A DNA stretch of 64,000 nt from Ewingella sp. CoE-038-23 (GCF_040419245.1 NZ_JAZHOH010000001.1:2480001-2544000), one strand, 5' to 3'; numbered from the stretch's first letter, positions 36,243-46,771 are shown. Numbers and translations are program-made. Notes: generated by a model not told the origin, from the letters alone.

Positions 36243-36851
36243 ATGAACAAGATGACACATCCACATTGCGATACACGCGAACATTTGTTGGCAACCGGCC
36301 AGGAACTCAGTTTACGACTGGGCTTTAACGGCATGGGGCTGACTGAACTGCTGAAAAAGGCCGACGTGCCTAAAGGCTCGTTCTATCACCATTTCCGCTC
36401 GAAAGAGGCCTTTGGTGAGGCAATGATTCAGCGTTATTACGACAGTTATGATGCGCATCTGCTGGCTATGTTCAGCGCGCCGCAGGGGAATCAGCGTCAA
36501 CATCTGCTGAACTATTACGCGCAGACTATTACCAACTTCTGCGCCAGCGAGAATCACAATGCCTGTCTGGCGGTGAAGCTTTCGGCAGAGGTCAGTGACC
36601 TGTCAGAGCCTATGCGCCATGCCCTTGAACAAGGCACCATTCGGGTGGTAGGTCGCTTAAAAGATGCGGTGGAAAAAGGCATTGCCGAAGGGTCGCTTCA
36701 GGTGCCGTTCTCCCCGGCAGCCACGGCGTCAGCGCTCTACTCTATGTGGCTGGGTGCGTCATTGCTGGCTAAGATCAAACGCTCTGTCACCCCGCTGGCT
36801 ACTGCGGTAGAAACGATAGAAACGTTTTTGCAGGTTCCGAATAAGTCCTGA
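36243..36851 (+). CDS. nemR: NemR, TetR-family electrophile-sensing repressor
   Basis: Represses nemRA until Cys residues are modified by bleach, quinones or methylglyoxal. It has 202 residues. The N-terminal HTH is at about 12-55 (REHLLATGQELSLRLGFNGMGLTELLKKADVPKGSFYHHFRSKEAFG). The redox region is NACLAVKLSAEVSDLSEPM: Cys108 corresponds to the key E. coli Cys106, while the next E. coli Cys (116 in my recollection) is Ser118 here. NemR boxes lie before both nemR and nemA. Confidence 0.93.
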   Translation: MNKMTHPHCDTREHLLATGQELSLRLGFNGMGLTELLKKADVPKGSFYHHFRSKEAFGEAMIQRYYDSYDAHLLAMFSAPQGNQRQHLLNYYAQTITNFCASENHNACLAVKLSAEVSDLSEPMRHALEQGTIRVVGRLKDAVEKGIAEGSLQVPFSPAATASALYSMWLGASLLAKIKRSVTPLATAVETIETFLQVPNKS

Positions 36852-36952
36852 TTGTCTTAAGACAGTCAGGGTAATGCGTCAACGGCGCGGTGAGTTGCCG
36901 CGCAGAAAACTTAATCAGGTCGAACTTTTGACCTCTTTTTTAAGATATGAAT

Positions 36953-36968
36953 CAGACCGACCAGTCTA
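36953..36968. promoter_or_regulatory. Second NemR-type operator, upstream of nemA
   Basis: CAGAC-CGACCA-GTCTA keeps the 5-6-5 spacing of the box before nemR, 20 bases ahead of the nemA ATG. It suggests nemA has its own NemR-controlled promoter. Confidence 0.65.
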
Positions 36969-36988
36969 TTACTGAGGAGTTTTAGAAA

Positions 36989-38080
<1,092 letters not shown>

Positions 38081-38156
38081 AAACGGCGAGTCCGTATAAA
38101 ACGAAGAGTAACTAACGGGTTGGTTTAAAAGCCATTAGTGCAAAAAATCGACCCTT

Positions 38157-38189
38157 GCGGCAGCCGCCCCTCCGGCTGCCGCTTTTTTT
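38157..38189 (+). terminator. Intrinsic terminator of nemRA
   Basis: Perfect 10-bp stem GCGGCAGCCG (38157-38166) / CGGCTGCCGC (38173-38182) and seven T. It separates nemA from gloA. Confidence 0.92.
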
Positions 38190-38252
38190 GCCTGAATAGC
38201 GAATATCAGTTAGTCTGTTATCTATTACTTACCCCTGCATTCAGAGGAATTT

Positions 38253-38660
38253 ATGCGCTTACTTCATACCATGCTTCGCGTTGGCGACCTGCAACGCTCA
38301 ATCAGTTTCTATACCGATGTTTTGGGCATGCGCCTGCTGCGTACCAGCGAAAATACTGAATACAAATACTCTCTGGCCTTTGTTGGTTATACCGATGAAA
38401 GCGAAGGTGCAGTGATCGAACTGACTTACAACTGGGGCGTCGAAAGCTATGATCTCGGCACGGCCTATGGTCATATCGCTCTTGGCGTAGATAACGTTGC
38501 CCAGACTTGCGAAGACATTCGTAAAGCCGGTGGTAACGTGACGCGCGAAGCCGGCCCGGTGAAAGGCGGTTCTACCATCATCGCTTTCGTCGAAGACCCG
38601 GACGGCTACAAAATCGAGCTGATCGAATCTAAACACGCGGGTCAAGGTCTGGGTCACTAA
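38253..38660 (+). CDS. gloA: GloA, lactoylglutathione lyase (glyoxalase I)
   Basis: Metal-dependent (Ni in E. coli) isomerase that turns the methylglyoxal-glutathione adduct into S-lactoylglutathione. It has 135 residues, as in E. coli. Metal ligands in the family are His5 (MRLLHTMLR), Glu56 (VIELTYN), His74 (AYGHIALGV) and Glu122 (KIELIE), all seen. GAGGAA precedes the ATG. Downstream of nemRA but behind a terminator, so it should have its own promoter in 38190-38250. Confidence 0.97.
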   Translation: MRLLHTMLRVGDLQRSISFYTDVLGMRLLRTSENTEYKYSLAFVGYTDESEGAVIELTYNWGVESYDLGTAYGHIALGVDNVAQTCEDIRKAGGNVTREAGPVKGGSTIIAFVEDPDGYKIELIESKHAGQGLGH

Positions 38661-38677
38661 TCCCGCCTTCCGCTATT

Positions 38678-38701
38678 AAGGGCGCATAAGCGCCCTTTTT
38701 T
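38678..38701 (+). terminator. Intrinsic terminator of gloA
   Basis: Perfect 8-bp stem AAGGGCGC (38678-38685) / GCGCCCTT (38690-38697) with an ATAA loop, then T. Confidence 0.88.
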
Positions 38702-38783
38702 GTTGCCCTTTTTTCCTCCCCTCCTGCAACTGACAGAAAAATTTGTCATAATGCCGGCTGAATTCGATGAAGATAAGAAACTA

Positions 38784-39464
38784 ATGGCCGAGAATAGTGA
38801 CATTAACGCCCTGAGAGGCCGATTTCGTGGTTTTTATCCCGTAGTTATCGATGTTGAAACCGCAGGATTTAACGCCCAGACCGATGCGCTGCTAGAAATT
38901 GCCGCCATTACGTTAAAGATGGATGACGAGGGTTGGCTGGAGAGCGACGAAACGTTGCACTTCCACGTCGAGCCTTTCGAGGGTTCCATTCTGGTACCGG
39001 AGGCGCTGGCCTTTAACGGCATAGACCCGACCAATCCCCTGCGCGGCGCGGTGAGCGAATATGATGCGCTACACGCGATTTTCAAAGCCATTCGCAAGGG
39101 AATGAAAGAGCAGAACTGCAACCGGGCGATCATCGTGGCGCACAATGCCAACTTCGATCACAGCTTCCTGATGGCCGCCGCAGAGCGCGCCGGGCTGAAA
39201 CGTAACCCTTTCCACCCTTTTGCCACTTTCGATACCGCCGCACTCAGCGGATTGGTGCTCGGGCAGACGGTGTTGGCGAAAGCCTGTATCAGCGCCGGCA
39301 TGGTGTTCGACAGCAGCCAGGCGCACTCGGCGCTGTATGACACCGAGCAGACGGCCAAGCTGTTCTGTGAACTGGTAAACCGCTGGAAGCGTCTTGGTGG
39401 CTGGCCACTGCCGGTGGGCGATGAGACTGAAGCGCCGAGCGAGACAGACAGCCAAGCTGAATAA
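38784..39464 (+). CDS. rnt: Rnt, ribonuclease T
   Basis: 3'-5' exoribonuclease that trims tRNA and other stable RNA 3' ends. It has 226 residues from the ATG at 38784 ([29 protein letters not shown]), where homology begins; a longer frame from 38700 runs through the gloA terminator. DEDDh motifs are VIDVETAG (Exo I), [11 protein letters not shown] (Exo II) and [11 protein letters not shown] (Exo III). The C-terminus is about ten residues longer than in E. coli and acidic. Confidence 0.95.
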   Translation: MAENSDINALRGRFRGFYPVVIDVETAGFNAQTDALLEIAAITLKMDDEGWLESDETLHFHVEPFEGSILVPEALAFNGIDPTNPLRGAVSEYDALHAIFKAIRKGMKEQNCNRAIIVAHNANFDHSFLMAAAERAGLKRNPFHPFATFDTAALSGLVLGQTVLAKACISAGMVFDSSQAHSALYDTEQTAKLFCELVNRWKRLGGWPLPVGDETEAPSETDSQAE

Positions 39465-39490
39465 GTGGGCTTGGCGGAATTCGACAGATA

Positions 39491-39521
39491 AAAAAGAGCG
39501 GCTCAGATGGCCGCTCTTTTT
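39491..39521. terminator. Bidirectional terminator between rnt and grxD
   Basis: AAAAAGAGCGGC (39491-39502) / GCCGCTCTTTTT (39510-39521), perfect 12-bp pairing. E. coli has lhr between these two genes on the other side; here rnt and grxD are directly convergent. Confidence 0.9.
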
Positions 39522-39553
39522 ATTTGCTCTGCTACTACAGCGGGAGCCTGAAA

Positions 39554-39907
39554 TTACTCAGGTTGCTGCTCTTCAGAAGATTTGTATTTCTCAGCAGTTT
39601 CTTTGATCAGCTGCTGCAGCTCACCGCGCTGGTACATTTCAATCACGATGTCGCAACCGCCAACCAGTTCGCCGTCTACCCACAGCTGCGGGAAAGTTGG
39701 CCAGTTAGCATATTTTGGCATTTCAGCACGGATATCTGGGTTTTGCAGGATATCAACGTAAGCGAAACGCTCACCACAGGCAGAAAGAGCCTGAACCGCC
39801 TGAGCAGAGAAACCGCAGCTTGGCAGCTTAGGTGAACCTTTCATGTACAGAAGGATTGGGTTTTCGGAAACCTGCTTCTGGATCTTTTCAATAGTTGGTG
39901 TGGTCAT
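39554..39907 (-). CDS. grxD: GrxD, monothiol glutaredoxin 4
   Basis: Monothiol glutaredoxin that binds and transfers a 2Fe-2S cluster with BolA partners. It has 117 residues from the ATG at 39907 with GAGGAAG upstream. The active site is CGFS at about 31-34 in MKGSPKLPSCGFSAQAVQAL, and the glutathione site is in WPTFPQLWVDGELVGGCDIV. The acidic tail is SSEEQQPE. Confidence 0.96.
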   Translation of the reverse strand: MTTPTIEKIQKQVSENPILLYMKGSPKLPSCGFSAQAVQALSACGERFAYVDILQNPDIRAEMPKYANWPTFPQLWVDGELVGGCDIVIEMYQRGELQQLIKETAEKYKSSEEQQPE

Positions 39908-40391
39908 TTCTTGCTTCCTCAAGCCAAAGCTGGCTGTCACGGTCATTACTCATTATGCGCAGGCTGCTTATGGGAACCCGCAGCCTTTGTCGCTTGTCTT
40001 CTATTGTAACGATGGCTGGCATGGGATAAAAACGCCATTTTTTGCAGGGTTTTTCTCCACTGCGCCATGCATTATTCAACTGCCTGTGCCATTTTTATTA
40101 AAATGACTTACAGGTCGCAAAAATAAACAGTCATTCAGAATAACATTTTTGCCGAACAAATTTAACTGCCGAATGAGCCATCTGCACGGCATAGAGCATT
40201 ATTTCAACTCACTGAAATATGGTGCTTTTAAAACCGTTTAATGACTATTTTCTCAGCATTTAAAAAGCTATTAACTTTTTCTCACAATATGATCTAGAAT
40301 CGAGGCATTTCGTGCTGTTTTGTCCGGTTCATTTGGGCAATACTCTGACATCTATGATGTTTAACTTTGGGCCAATATTGGTAACGACGCC
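39908..40391. other. Divergent spacer between grxD and mepH
   Basis: 484 bases, AT-rich, without any ORF that I can support and without a strong hairpin. It presumably carries both promoters. No recognisable regulatory box was found. Confidence 0.5.
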
Positions 40392-41258
40392 ATGCGTTTA
40401 TTGATTACGCTTTCCGTACTGCTATTTACCCAGCTATTTCTTAATTTGGCGCACGCAGCGCCAAACGCTAACGTTTCCGCCGATCATAAGAAAAGCCACG
40501 TGAGTCAGGCTAAACCCGATGAGCGCCGAAAGCGAAAAGCCGTGGCCAAGACCAGTAAAAAGTCCAAGGCAGAGCCGGTAAAAGAAGAAAAAACCAAAAC
40601 CACTAAAACGAAAGAATCGAAAGAAACGAAAAAGGCCGCACCGGCCAAGCTTGCTCACCATCAGCGAGCTGAAAAGAAAACCACCAAAGTCGCGTTACGC
40701 AAAACCGAAACCAAAAAAGAAAGTCGAACGCTGGCCAAGAACGAAACCAAAAAGAACGGCAAAAAAGCTTACGGGCGTCACCGAGGTGACAAAGACGTTC
40801 TGGCAAAAAACAGTAAACCCATAACATTAAGCGCCGCGCACAAAAAACGTTACCAACACGCGCAGCAAACAGCGATGACCAAGTTGATGCATCAGGTTGG
40901 CAAACCTTATCGCTGGGGTGGGACTTCACCGAATACCGGATTTGATTGCAGTGGTTTAGTGTATTACGCCTATAAAGATTTGATTCGCATTAAAATGCCG
41001 CGCACCGCTAACGAAATGTACCACCTTCGCGACGCGGCGCCGGTTAAACGCGGTGAACTGGAGAGTGGCGATTTAGTCTTCTTCAGGATCAGCAAGCGCG
41101 GCGCAGCAGACCACGTGGGCGTGTATCTCGGCAACGGCAAGTTTATCCAGTCACCGCGAACCGGTGAAGATATTAAAATCACCTCCTTGGGTGACGATTA
41201 CTGGCAAGATCACTATGTTGGCGCGCGTCGCGTCATGACGCCTAAAACGATTCGTTAA
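40392..41258 (+). CDS. mepH: MepH, NlpC/P60 murein DD-endopeptidase
   Basis: Periplasmic endopeptidase that cuts meso-DAP/D-Ala crosslinks for cell-wall growth. It has 288 residues (E. coli 271). The signal peptide is MRLLITLSVLLFTQLFLNLAHAA. A long Lys/Thr/Glu-rich linker (about 30-140) is followed by the NlpC/P60 domain at about 155-285, with catalytic Cys186 (GFDCSGLVYYAY) and His241 (AADHVGVYLGNGKF). The linker makes up most of the length difference. It begins a conserved block with ynhF and purR. Confidence 0.94.
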   Translation: MRLLITLSVLLFTQLFLNLAHAAPNANVSADHKKSHVSQAKPDERRKRKAVAKTSKKSKAEPVKEEKTKTTKTKESKETKKAAPAKLAHHQRAEKKTTKVALRKTETKKESRTLAKNETKKNGKKAYGRHRGDKDVLAKNSKPITLSAAHKKRYQHAQQTAMTKLMHQVGKPYRWGGTSPNTGFDCSGLVYYAYKDLIRIKMPRTANEMYHLRDAAPVKRGELESGDLVFFRISKRGAADHVGVYLGNGKFIQSPRTGEDIKITSLGDDYWQDHYVGARRVMTPKTIR

Positions 41259-41350
41259 GTCGGCCCCACCGCTAATCAGTCACTGAATAGCATTTAACGA
41301 AACGCTTATGAAATTGTTGAGTCAAATCCGAGCACAGCAAGACGAAAACA

Positions 41351-41384
41351 AAAAGGGCGATCCCAGTGATGGGGTCGCCCTTTT
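41351..41384. terminator. Bidirectional terminator between mepH and ynhF
   Basis: AAAAGGGCGATCCC (41351-41364) / GGGGTCGCCCTTTT (41371-41384) with one G-T pair, six-base loop and T tracts suited to either strand. Confidence 0.85.
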
Positions 41385-41458
41385 CTCTATTTGTTTAACG
41401 TTTCTAACTAGAACCGAACACGGTTTAACGCGCCTAAGCCCTACTCGCAATGAGAGGA

Positions 41459-41548
41459 TTAGTGCATTACCGCCGTGAAGCTAAAGGCCAAAATCATTGC
41501 CAATGCGCCGACTGTCGTGATCAATGCGAATTTCAGATTGCTGTCCAT
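41459..41548 (-). CDS. ynhF: YnhF, 29-residue membrane protein
   Basis: MDSNLKFALITTVGALAMI begins a 29-residue single-span membrane protein. It aligns with E. coli YnhF (also 29 aa, DLKFSLVTT start and LTAALH end in my recollection) and lies in the same place, just before purR. An ideal AAGGAG is five bases before the ATG. Longer in-frame readings upstream have no homology. Function unknown. Confidence 0.85.
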   Translation of the reverse strand: MDSNLKFALITTVGALAMILAFSFTAVMH

Positions 41549-41822
41549 GAAAACTCCTTGTGGATCAAATGCGGCCACGCCGTAAGCCATACAGTTTGTG
41601 TGCCAAAGCAGTTTCTCACAGTTTCCCGCTAAAATCTCGTGATCATTCCCTGCCTTAACAAGACTTTTTACTTCCCCTTTTCCGCGATATAAGAGAAAAT
41701 TCGCGGTTACCACGCTGCGTGCCGGTCGATTCATCCCGATGTTCTTTCAGACAGCTGTCCTTTTCTGAAAAACCCACCAACGATTTCACTGCGCTTTTAT
41801 TGTTCAGCAGTCAAATCCACGC

Positions 41823-41838
41823 AAGCAAACGATTAACA
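41823..41838 (+). promoter_or_regulatory. Candidate PurR operator upstream of purR
   Basis: The 16-base site AAGCAAACGATTAACA fits 10 of 12 fixed positions of the PurR box ANGCAANCGNTTNCNT. It lies 46 bases before the purR ATG, consistent with autoregulation. The rest of 41549-41884 (336 bases) holds the divergent ynhF and purR promoters and no other gene. Confidence 0.6.
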
Positions 41839-41884
41839 TAATGCTAACGTGCCAGAGCACGTCGGTACAGGAGTCATTCTTTTC

Positions 41885-42910
41885 ATGGCAACGATAAAAG
41901 ATGTCGCAAAGCGGGCTGGCGTTTCCACCACTACCGTGTCGCACGTCATCAATAAAACACGTTTCGTCGCCGAAGAAACTAAAGCCGCCGTGCAGACTGC
42001 CATTAAAGAGCTGCACTACTCGCCTAGCGCCGTGGCTCGCAGCCTCAAGGTTAATAACACCAAGTCTATCGGCTTGTTGGCAACCTCCAGCGAAGCGCCC
42101 TACTTCGCCGAAGTTATCGAAGCCGTTGAAAATAGCTGCTTCGCCAAAGGCTATACGCTGATTTTATGTAACTCGCACAATAACCTCGATAAGCAACAAG
42201 CCTATCTGGCGATGCTGGCGCAAAAGCGCGTCGACGGCTTATTGGTGATGTGCGCCGAATACCCGGACGCCCTGTTGGACATGCTCGAAGAGTATCGCTC
42301 AATCCCAATGGTGGTGATGGACTGGGGCGAAGCGCGCAAGAATTTCACCGACAGCATTATTGATAACGCCTTTGAAGGCGGCTACATGGCCGGGCGCTAT
42401 CTGATTGAACGCGGTCATCGCGATATCGGCGTGATCCCCGGCCAGCTGGCGCGCAACACCGGCGGCGGTCGCTTCCAGGGCTTCGTCAAAGCCTTAACCG
42501 AAGCCAATATTCCGCTGCGCGAAGAGTGGGTAGTGCAAGGGGATTTCGAGCCGGAATCTGGCTATCAGGCGATGCACAAGATTTTGATGCAGAAGCAGCG
42601 CCCGACCGCCGTGTTCTGCGGCGGCGACGTGATGGCGATGGGGGCAATCTGCGCCGCTGACGAAATGGGCCTGCGCGTGCCGCAAGACATATCGGTGATC
42701 GGCTATGATAACGTGCGAAACGCGCGCTACTTCTCCCCAGCACTGACCACCATCCACCAGCCGAAAGAGCGTCTGGGCGAGATGGCCTTCACCATGCTGC
42801 TCGACCGTATTGTCAGCAAGCGCGAAGAGTCGCAAACCATCGAGGTTCACCCGAAACTGGTTGAGCGCCGCTCAGTGGCCGACGGCCCGTATCGCGACTA
42901 TCGTCGTTAA
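41885..42910 (+). CDS. purR: PurR, purine biosynthesis repressor
   Basis: LacI-family repressor of purine synthesis genes, active with hypoxanthine or guanine. It has 341 residues from the ATG at 41885 ([32 protein letters not shown]), identical in length to E. coli. AGGAG lies ten bases before it; a frame start 12 codons earlier is not needed. The HTH is at 3-24, the hinge helix [10 protein letters not shown] at about 46-55, and the sugar-binding-protein-like effector domain follows, ending [20 protein letters not shown]. Confidence 0.97.
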   Translation: MATIKDVAKRAGVSTTTVSHVINKTRFVAEETKAAVQTAIKELHYSPSAVARSLKVNNTKSIGLLATSSEAPYFAEVIEAVENSCFAKGYTLILCNSHNNLDKQQAYLAMLAQKRVDGLLVMCAEYPDALLDMLEEYRSIPMVVMDWGEARKNFTDSIIDNAFEGGYMAGRYLIERGHRDIGVIPGQLARNTGGGRFQGFVKALTEANIPLREEWVVQGDFEPESGYQAMHKILMQKQRPTAVFCGGDVMAMGAICAADEMGLRVPQDISVIGYDNVRNARYFSPALTTIHQPKERLGEMAFTMLLDRIVSKREESQTIEVHPKLVERRSVADGPYRDYRR

Positions 42911-42942
42911 TAGCGCGCCGCGAATAAAATAGTGAACCGACC

Positions 42943-42969
42943 AACGCCTGCTCCCATGCAGGCGTTTTT
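42943..42969 (+). terminator. Intrinsic terminator of purR
   Basis: AACGCCTGC (42943-42951) / GCAGGCGTT (42958-42966), then T. It touches the stop codon of convergent punR. Confidence 0.88.
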
Positions 42970-43873
42970 AATTGCGCAACCACTCCTGATTCATGGTTTC
43001 ACTGTCGCCGAGATAGTCCAGCAGCCACGCCAGCGCGGGCGATTGATTGCTTTGGTCCCACGTCAGGCAGCAGGCGCTTTCCGGGAAATCCGTAGCCAGT
43101 TGCAAAACGCGAAGCTTATCCTGCTCAAGCCATTTATCCACCATATGGACGGGCATCATGCCGACACACAGCCCCGCGCACAGGCACTCAATGGCGCAGG
43201 TCCAGTCCGGCACCACCAGCCGACGCTGATTATCCAAGGTCCAGGTATCGCGCTTGGGTAAGCTACGCGAGGTGTCTTCCAGACATAGCGCGGGGTACTC
43301 TCGCAGCTGGTCGTCAATCAGCGGCGCGGGCAACGCCGCCAGCGGATGGCTCGGGCTGACCACGCAGTGCCAATCCATAAAGCCCATGTCGCGAAAGCTA
43401 AAACGCCCGCCGGTGGGCACCGCGCGGGTGGCGCCGATGGCGACGTCAGCGCGGCCATCAACCAGCGCGTCCCACACGCCGTTGAACACTTCGGAATGAA
43501 TAATCAGCTCGGTGTCCGGGAAGGTGCGATAGAAATCCGTCACCAGCCGCCGCGCCCTTTCTGGCTTAACGATACGGTCAATCGCCACGCTGAGCTGGCC
43601 GCGCCAGCCGTTTGCCACCTGCTGGCACTGACGGCGGGTCGCCATCATTTTTTTGATAAGCAACCGCGCATCCTCAACAAAAACCTGCCCGGCCGGGGTT
43701 AATTCCACATCGCGGTGGCGGCGTTCAAACAGCGGCACGGCCAGCCACTGCTCGAGTTGGCGGACGGTATAACTCACCGCCGAGGGCACGCGGTGCAGTT
43801 CTGCCGCCGCCGCGCTAAAACTGCCGGTGCGCGCCACGGCGTCCACCACTTCTAACGAGTATTCTGACCACAT
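42968..43873 (-). CDS. punR: PunR (YdhB), LysR-family activator of punC
   Basis: LysR-type regulator reported in E. coli to activate the purine nucleoside transporter gene punC. It has 301 residues. The N-terminal HTH is MWSEYSLEVVDAVARTGSFSAAAAELHRVPSAVSYTVRQLEQWLAVPLFERRHRDVELT, almost the E. coli sequence. The C-terminal effector domain ends GDSETMNQEWLRN, about nine residues shorter than in E. coli. It is divergent from punC, next to purR. Confidence 0.93.
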   Translation of the reverse strand: MWSEYSLEVVDAVARTGSFSAAAAELHRVPSAVSYTVRQLEQWLAVPLFERRHRDVELTPAGQVFVEDARLLIKKMMATRRQCQQVANGWRGQLSVAIDRIVKPERARRLVTDFYRTFPDTELIIHSEVFNGVWDALVDGRADVAIGATRAVPTGGRFSFRDMGFMDWHCVVSPSHPLAALPAPLIDDQLREYPALCLEDTSRSLPKRDTWTLDNQRRLVVPDWTCAIECLCAGLCVGMMPVHMVDKWLEQDKLRVLQLATDFPESACCLTWDQSNQSPALAWLLDYLGDSETMNQEWLRN

Positions 43874-43904
43874 TTCATTCGCCCTCGGCTTGCTTTCAAT
43901 TTTT

Positions 43905-44012
43905 TTGATACATCACTGCAAATATTAGCGTTTCACAAGGGCTTTACCAAACACTTAAACTTCTAGGCGTTTTCCTGCAATTTTTGCCACCGCGTAATGT
44001 CATTGATACATC
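43905..44012 (+). repeat. Direct repeat TTGATACATC between punR and punC
   Basis: The 10-base word TTGATACATC occurs at 43905-43914 and 44003-44012, 98 bases apart, in the 157-base divergent spacer. The second copy ends 18 bases before the punC ATG. These are candidate binding sites for PunR; the regulator's motif is not known to me. Confidence 0.5.
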
Positions 44013-44030
44013 GCATTTAAGAAGAGAAAA

Positions 44031-45245
44031 ATGAAACCCTCCTTTGGATTTATGCTCTACCTCGCCGGGCTGAGTATGCTGGGCTTTTTAGCCACCGATA
44101 TGTACCTGCCTGCATTCAGCGCAATGCAAACCTCTTTAGTCACCACGCCGGGCCTGATCAGCGCCAGCCTCAGTATCTTCTTAGGCGGCTTTGCCATTGG
44201 CCAACTGGTCTGGGGGCCGCTCTCCGATCGCATGGGTCGCCGCCCGGTTCTGATTGCCGGACTGACCCTGTTCGCGCTGGGCTGTCTGGGGATGCTGTGG
44301 GTTGAAAATATTTATCTGCTGCTCGGTCTGCGCTTCCTGCAAGCCATCGGCGTGTGTGCTGCGGCAGTGAGCTGGCAGGCGCTGGTGGTTGATCGCTACT
44401 CGTCTGAAGTGGCGAAACGCACCTTTGCGACTATCATGCCGCTGGTCGCGCTCTCTCCGGCGCTCGCCCCGCTGCTTGGTGCATGGGTGCTTAACCATTT
44501 TGACTGGCAGGCCATTTTTGCCCTGCTGTTGGCCGTCGGCGTGCTGCTACTGGCCTTCTCTTTCCGCATTAAAGAAGCCAAAAAAGCCAGTGGCGAGAAA
44601 AAGGCTGACAACATCAGCTTCTTCCGCCTGATGGCTTCGCCAGCGTTTAGCGGCAACGTGATGATTTACGCTGCGTGTTCGGCAGGTTTCTTTGCCTGGC
44701 TGACCGGCTCACCCTTTATTTTGAGTGATATGGGTTACACGCCGGGAGTGATTGGTCTGAGCTATGTTCCGCAGACAATTGCATTTTTAGTGGGGGGCTT
44801 CGGCTGCCGTTTGCTGATCGCCAAAATTGACGGCAACCGCATTCTGCCTTGGCTACTGGCGGGTTACACCCTGAGCGTCGTGGCGCTTTATCTGGTGGCA
44901 ACCCTCACTCACGCCACGCTAATCACCCTGCTCATTCCCTTCTGTTTAATGGCATTGGTGAATGGTGCGTGCTATCCAATTGTTGTAGCAAATGCATTAA
45001 TGTCATTTCCTGCTAATACAGGCAAGGCTGCTGCACTGCAAAATACACTACAATTAGGTTTGTGTTTTGTTGCCAGCCTGTTGGTTTCCACTTTTATTGC
45101 CCTGCCACTTCTGGCCACGGTGACGGTAATGCTTGGCACCGTTGTCTTGGTTGGACTGGGATTTTTTATGGCCAAAAAAGGTGAGAAACAGGCGACTGCG
45201 GTAGCGGTAACTGCCGGAGGAGAATTATCGCGAAACGATGCTTAA
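44031..45245 (+). CDS. punC: PunC (YdhC), MFS purine nucleoside transporter
   Basis: Drug:H+ antiporter-1 type MFS protein; the E. coli orthologue takes up purine nucleosides such as adenosine. It has 404 residues with 12 predicted membrane segments. It starts [29 protein letters not shown]. The MFS motif is in [16 protein letters not shown] (about 63-78) and the antiporter motif in [17 protein letters not shown] precedes the ATG. Divergent from punR. Confidence 0.93.
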   Translation: MKPSFGFMLYLAGLSMLGFLATDMYLPAFSAMQTSLVTTPGLISASLSIFLGGFAIGQLVWGPLSDRMGRRPVLIAGLTLFALGCLGMLWVENIYLLLGLRFLQAIGVCAAAVSWQALVVDRYSSEVAKRTFATIMPLVALSPALAPLLGAWVLNHFDWQAIFALLLAVGVLLLAFSFRIKEAKKASGEKKADNISFFRLMASPAFSGNVMIYAACSAGFFAWLTGSPFILSDMGYTPGVIGLSYVPQTIAFLVGGFGCRLLIAKIDGNRILPWLLAGYTLSVVALYLVATLTHATLITLLIPFCLMALVNGACYPIVVANALMSFPANTGKAAALQNTLQLGLCFVASLLVSTFIALPLLATVTVMLGTVVLVGLGFFMAKKGEKQATAVAVTAGGELSRNDA

Positions 45246-45608
45246 CATGCTAACGGATCGTCATAATTACCCTCTGTAACAATCACTTAAAGTATATGCT
45301 CGCCCCGCACGATTTATTATTGAGAATGCGGAAAGGCGGGCATATACTCAATCGAACCTAAAAAAATAACATTTTACCAAAACTTTTATCACAACTTGTT
45401 GTCGATGCGGGGAGTGCATCACACTTTATAAAATGGATTTTTCACCCATACTCTTAGTGGCAGTGGGTGTTCTTCTAATTATTTCCTCTGTTCATAGTCG
45501 CATATCAGACAAGGCGGATTAACCGTCTGTTCTCATAATGACCTGCATAAATTGCCTAATATTTTCTTGGCAGGTTAATAAGTCAGAAGAGAAAGTGATG
45601 GAGAAGCT
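45246..45608 (+). promoter_or_regulatory. punC-cfa spacer and cfa leader, with a large hairpin
   Basis: 363 bases. A near-perfect hairpin occupies 45291-45348: AGTATATGCTCGCC pairs with GGCGGGCATATACT (one G-T pair), and inside it CCGCA pairs with TGCGG. There is no T tract. TATAAAAT at 45427-45434 is a plausible -10 for a distal cfa promoter, which would give a leader of about 170 bases, similar to the long cfa leader of E. coli that small RNAs bind. A 29-codon ORF (45433-45522) lies over this box. Confidence 0.5.
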
Positions 45609-46760
45609 ATGAGTTCATCGTGTGTAGAAGACCTGAGTATTCAAGATAATCAATGGTATCGCATCGCCAATGAAATGCTCGGGATGGCCGATATCCAGAT
45701 TAATGGTACTCGACCTTTTGATATAAAAGTAAAAAATCCTGATTTCTTTAAGCGTGTTTTACAGGAAGGTTCTTTGGGTCTGGGCGAAAGCTATATGGAC
45801 GGCTGGTGGGAATGCGAGCGTCTCGATATGTTCTTCCAGCGGGTCATTAACGCCGGTCTTGAGACTAAACTCCCGCGCCATTTTAAAGATATACTCCGCA
45901 TTGCAGCCGCACGGCTAACCAATCTTCAATCCAGAAAACGCGCCTGGATTGTGGGCAAAGAGCATTACGACTTGGGCAACGACTTGTTCAGTCTGATGTT
46001 AGACCCCTATATGCAATATTCCTGCGGTTACTGGAAAGAGGCAACAACTCTCGAACAGGCCCAGGAAGCAAAATTAAAAATGATTTGCGATAAGCTGCAA
46101 TTGAAGCCGGGCATGCGCTTGCTCGACATCGGATGTGGTTGGGGTGGGCTTTCGGAATTCGCAGCGAAAAATTACGGCGTTAGCGTTGTTGGAGTCACAA
46201 TCTCTGCTGAGCAACAAAAAATGGCACAAGAGCGCTGCAAGGGCCTCGACGTCACTATTTTGCTGCAAGACTACCGCGACCTGAACGATCAGTTTGATCG
46301 TATTGTGTCGGTGGGCATGTTCGAACACGTGGGTCCGAAGAATTATCAGACTTACTTCAACGTGGCGAAACGCAATATTAAGCCGGACGGTTTATTCCTT
46401 CTGCATACGATTGGTTCGAATAAAACCGACCTGAACGTTGACCCGTGGATCGATAAGTATATTTTCCCTAATGGCTGCTTGCCTTCCGTTCAGCAAATCG
46501 CGCAAACCAGCGAATCACTGTTTGTGATGGAAGATTGGCACAACATCGGGGCGGATTACGACAGGACGCTGATGGCGTGGTATGAACGTTTCCAGCAGGC
46601 ATGGCCTTCTCTGGCAGAACGTTACGGCGATCGCTTCTACAGAATGTTTACTTATTATCTTAACGCCTGTGCCGGCGCCTTCCGCGCCCGTGACATTCAA
46701 TTGTGGCAGGTGGTATTCAGCGCGCAAGGCGTCGAAGGCGGTATTCGTGTTCCACGCTAA
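45609..46760 (+). CDS. cfa: Cfa, cyclopropane-fatty-acyl-phospholipid synthase
   Basis: Adds a methylene group from S-adenosylmethionine to unsaturated phospholipid acyl chains as cells enter stationary phase. It has 383 residues. The N-terminal lipid-binding domain contains LGLGESYMDGWWECERLD, and the SAM motif LDIGCGWGGLSEFAA is at about 172-186. Family catalytic Cys and neighbours are in YYLNACAGAFRARDIQLWQVVF near the C-terminus. GGAG lies just upstream of the ATG. Confidence 0.97.
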   Translation: MSSSCVEDLSIQDNQWYRIANEMLGMADIQINGTRPFDIKVKNPDFFKRVLQEGSLGLGESYMDGWWECERLDMFFQRVINAGLETKLPRHFKDILRIAAARLTNLQSRKRAWIVGKEHYDLGNDLFSLMLDPYMQYSCGYWKEATTLEQAQEAKLKMICDKLQLKPGMRLLDIGCGWGGLSEFAAKNYGVSVVGVTISAEQQKMAQERCKGLDVTILLQDYRDLNDQFDRIVSVGMFEHVGPKNYQTYFNVAKRNIKPDGLFLLHTIGSNKTDLNVDPWIDKYIFPNGCLPSVQQIAQTSESLFVMEDWHNIGADYDRTLMAWYERFQQAWPSLAERYGDRFYRMFTYYLNACAGAFRARDIQLWQVVFSAQGVEGGIRVPR

Positions 46761-46771
46761 GTGACAGACGA

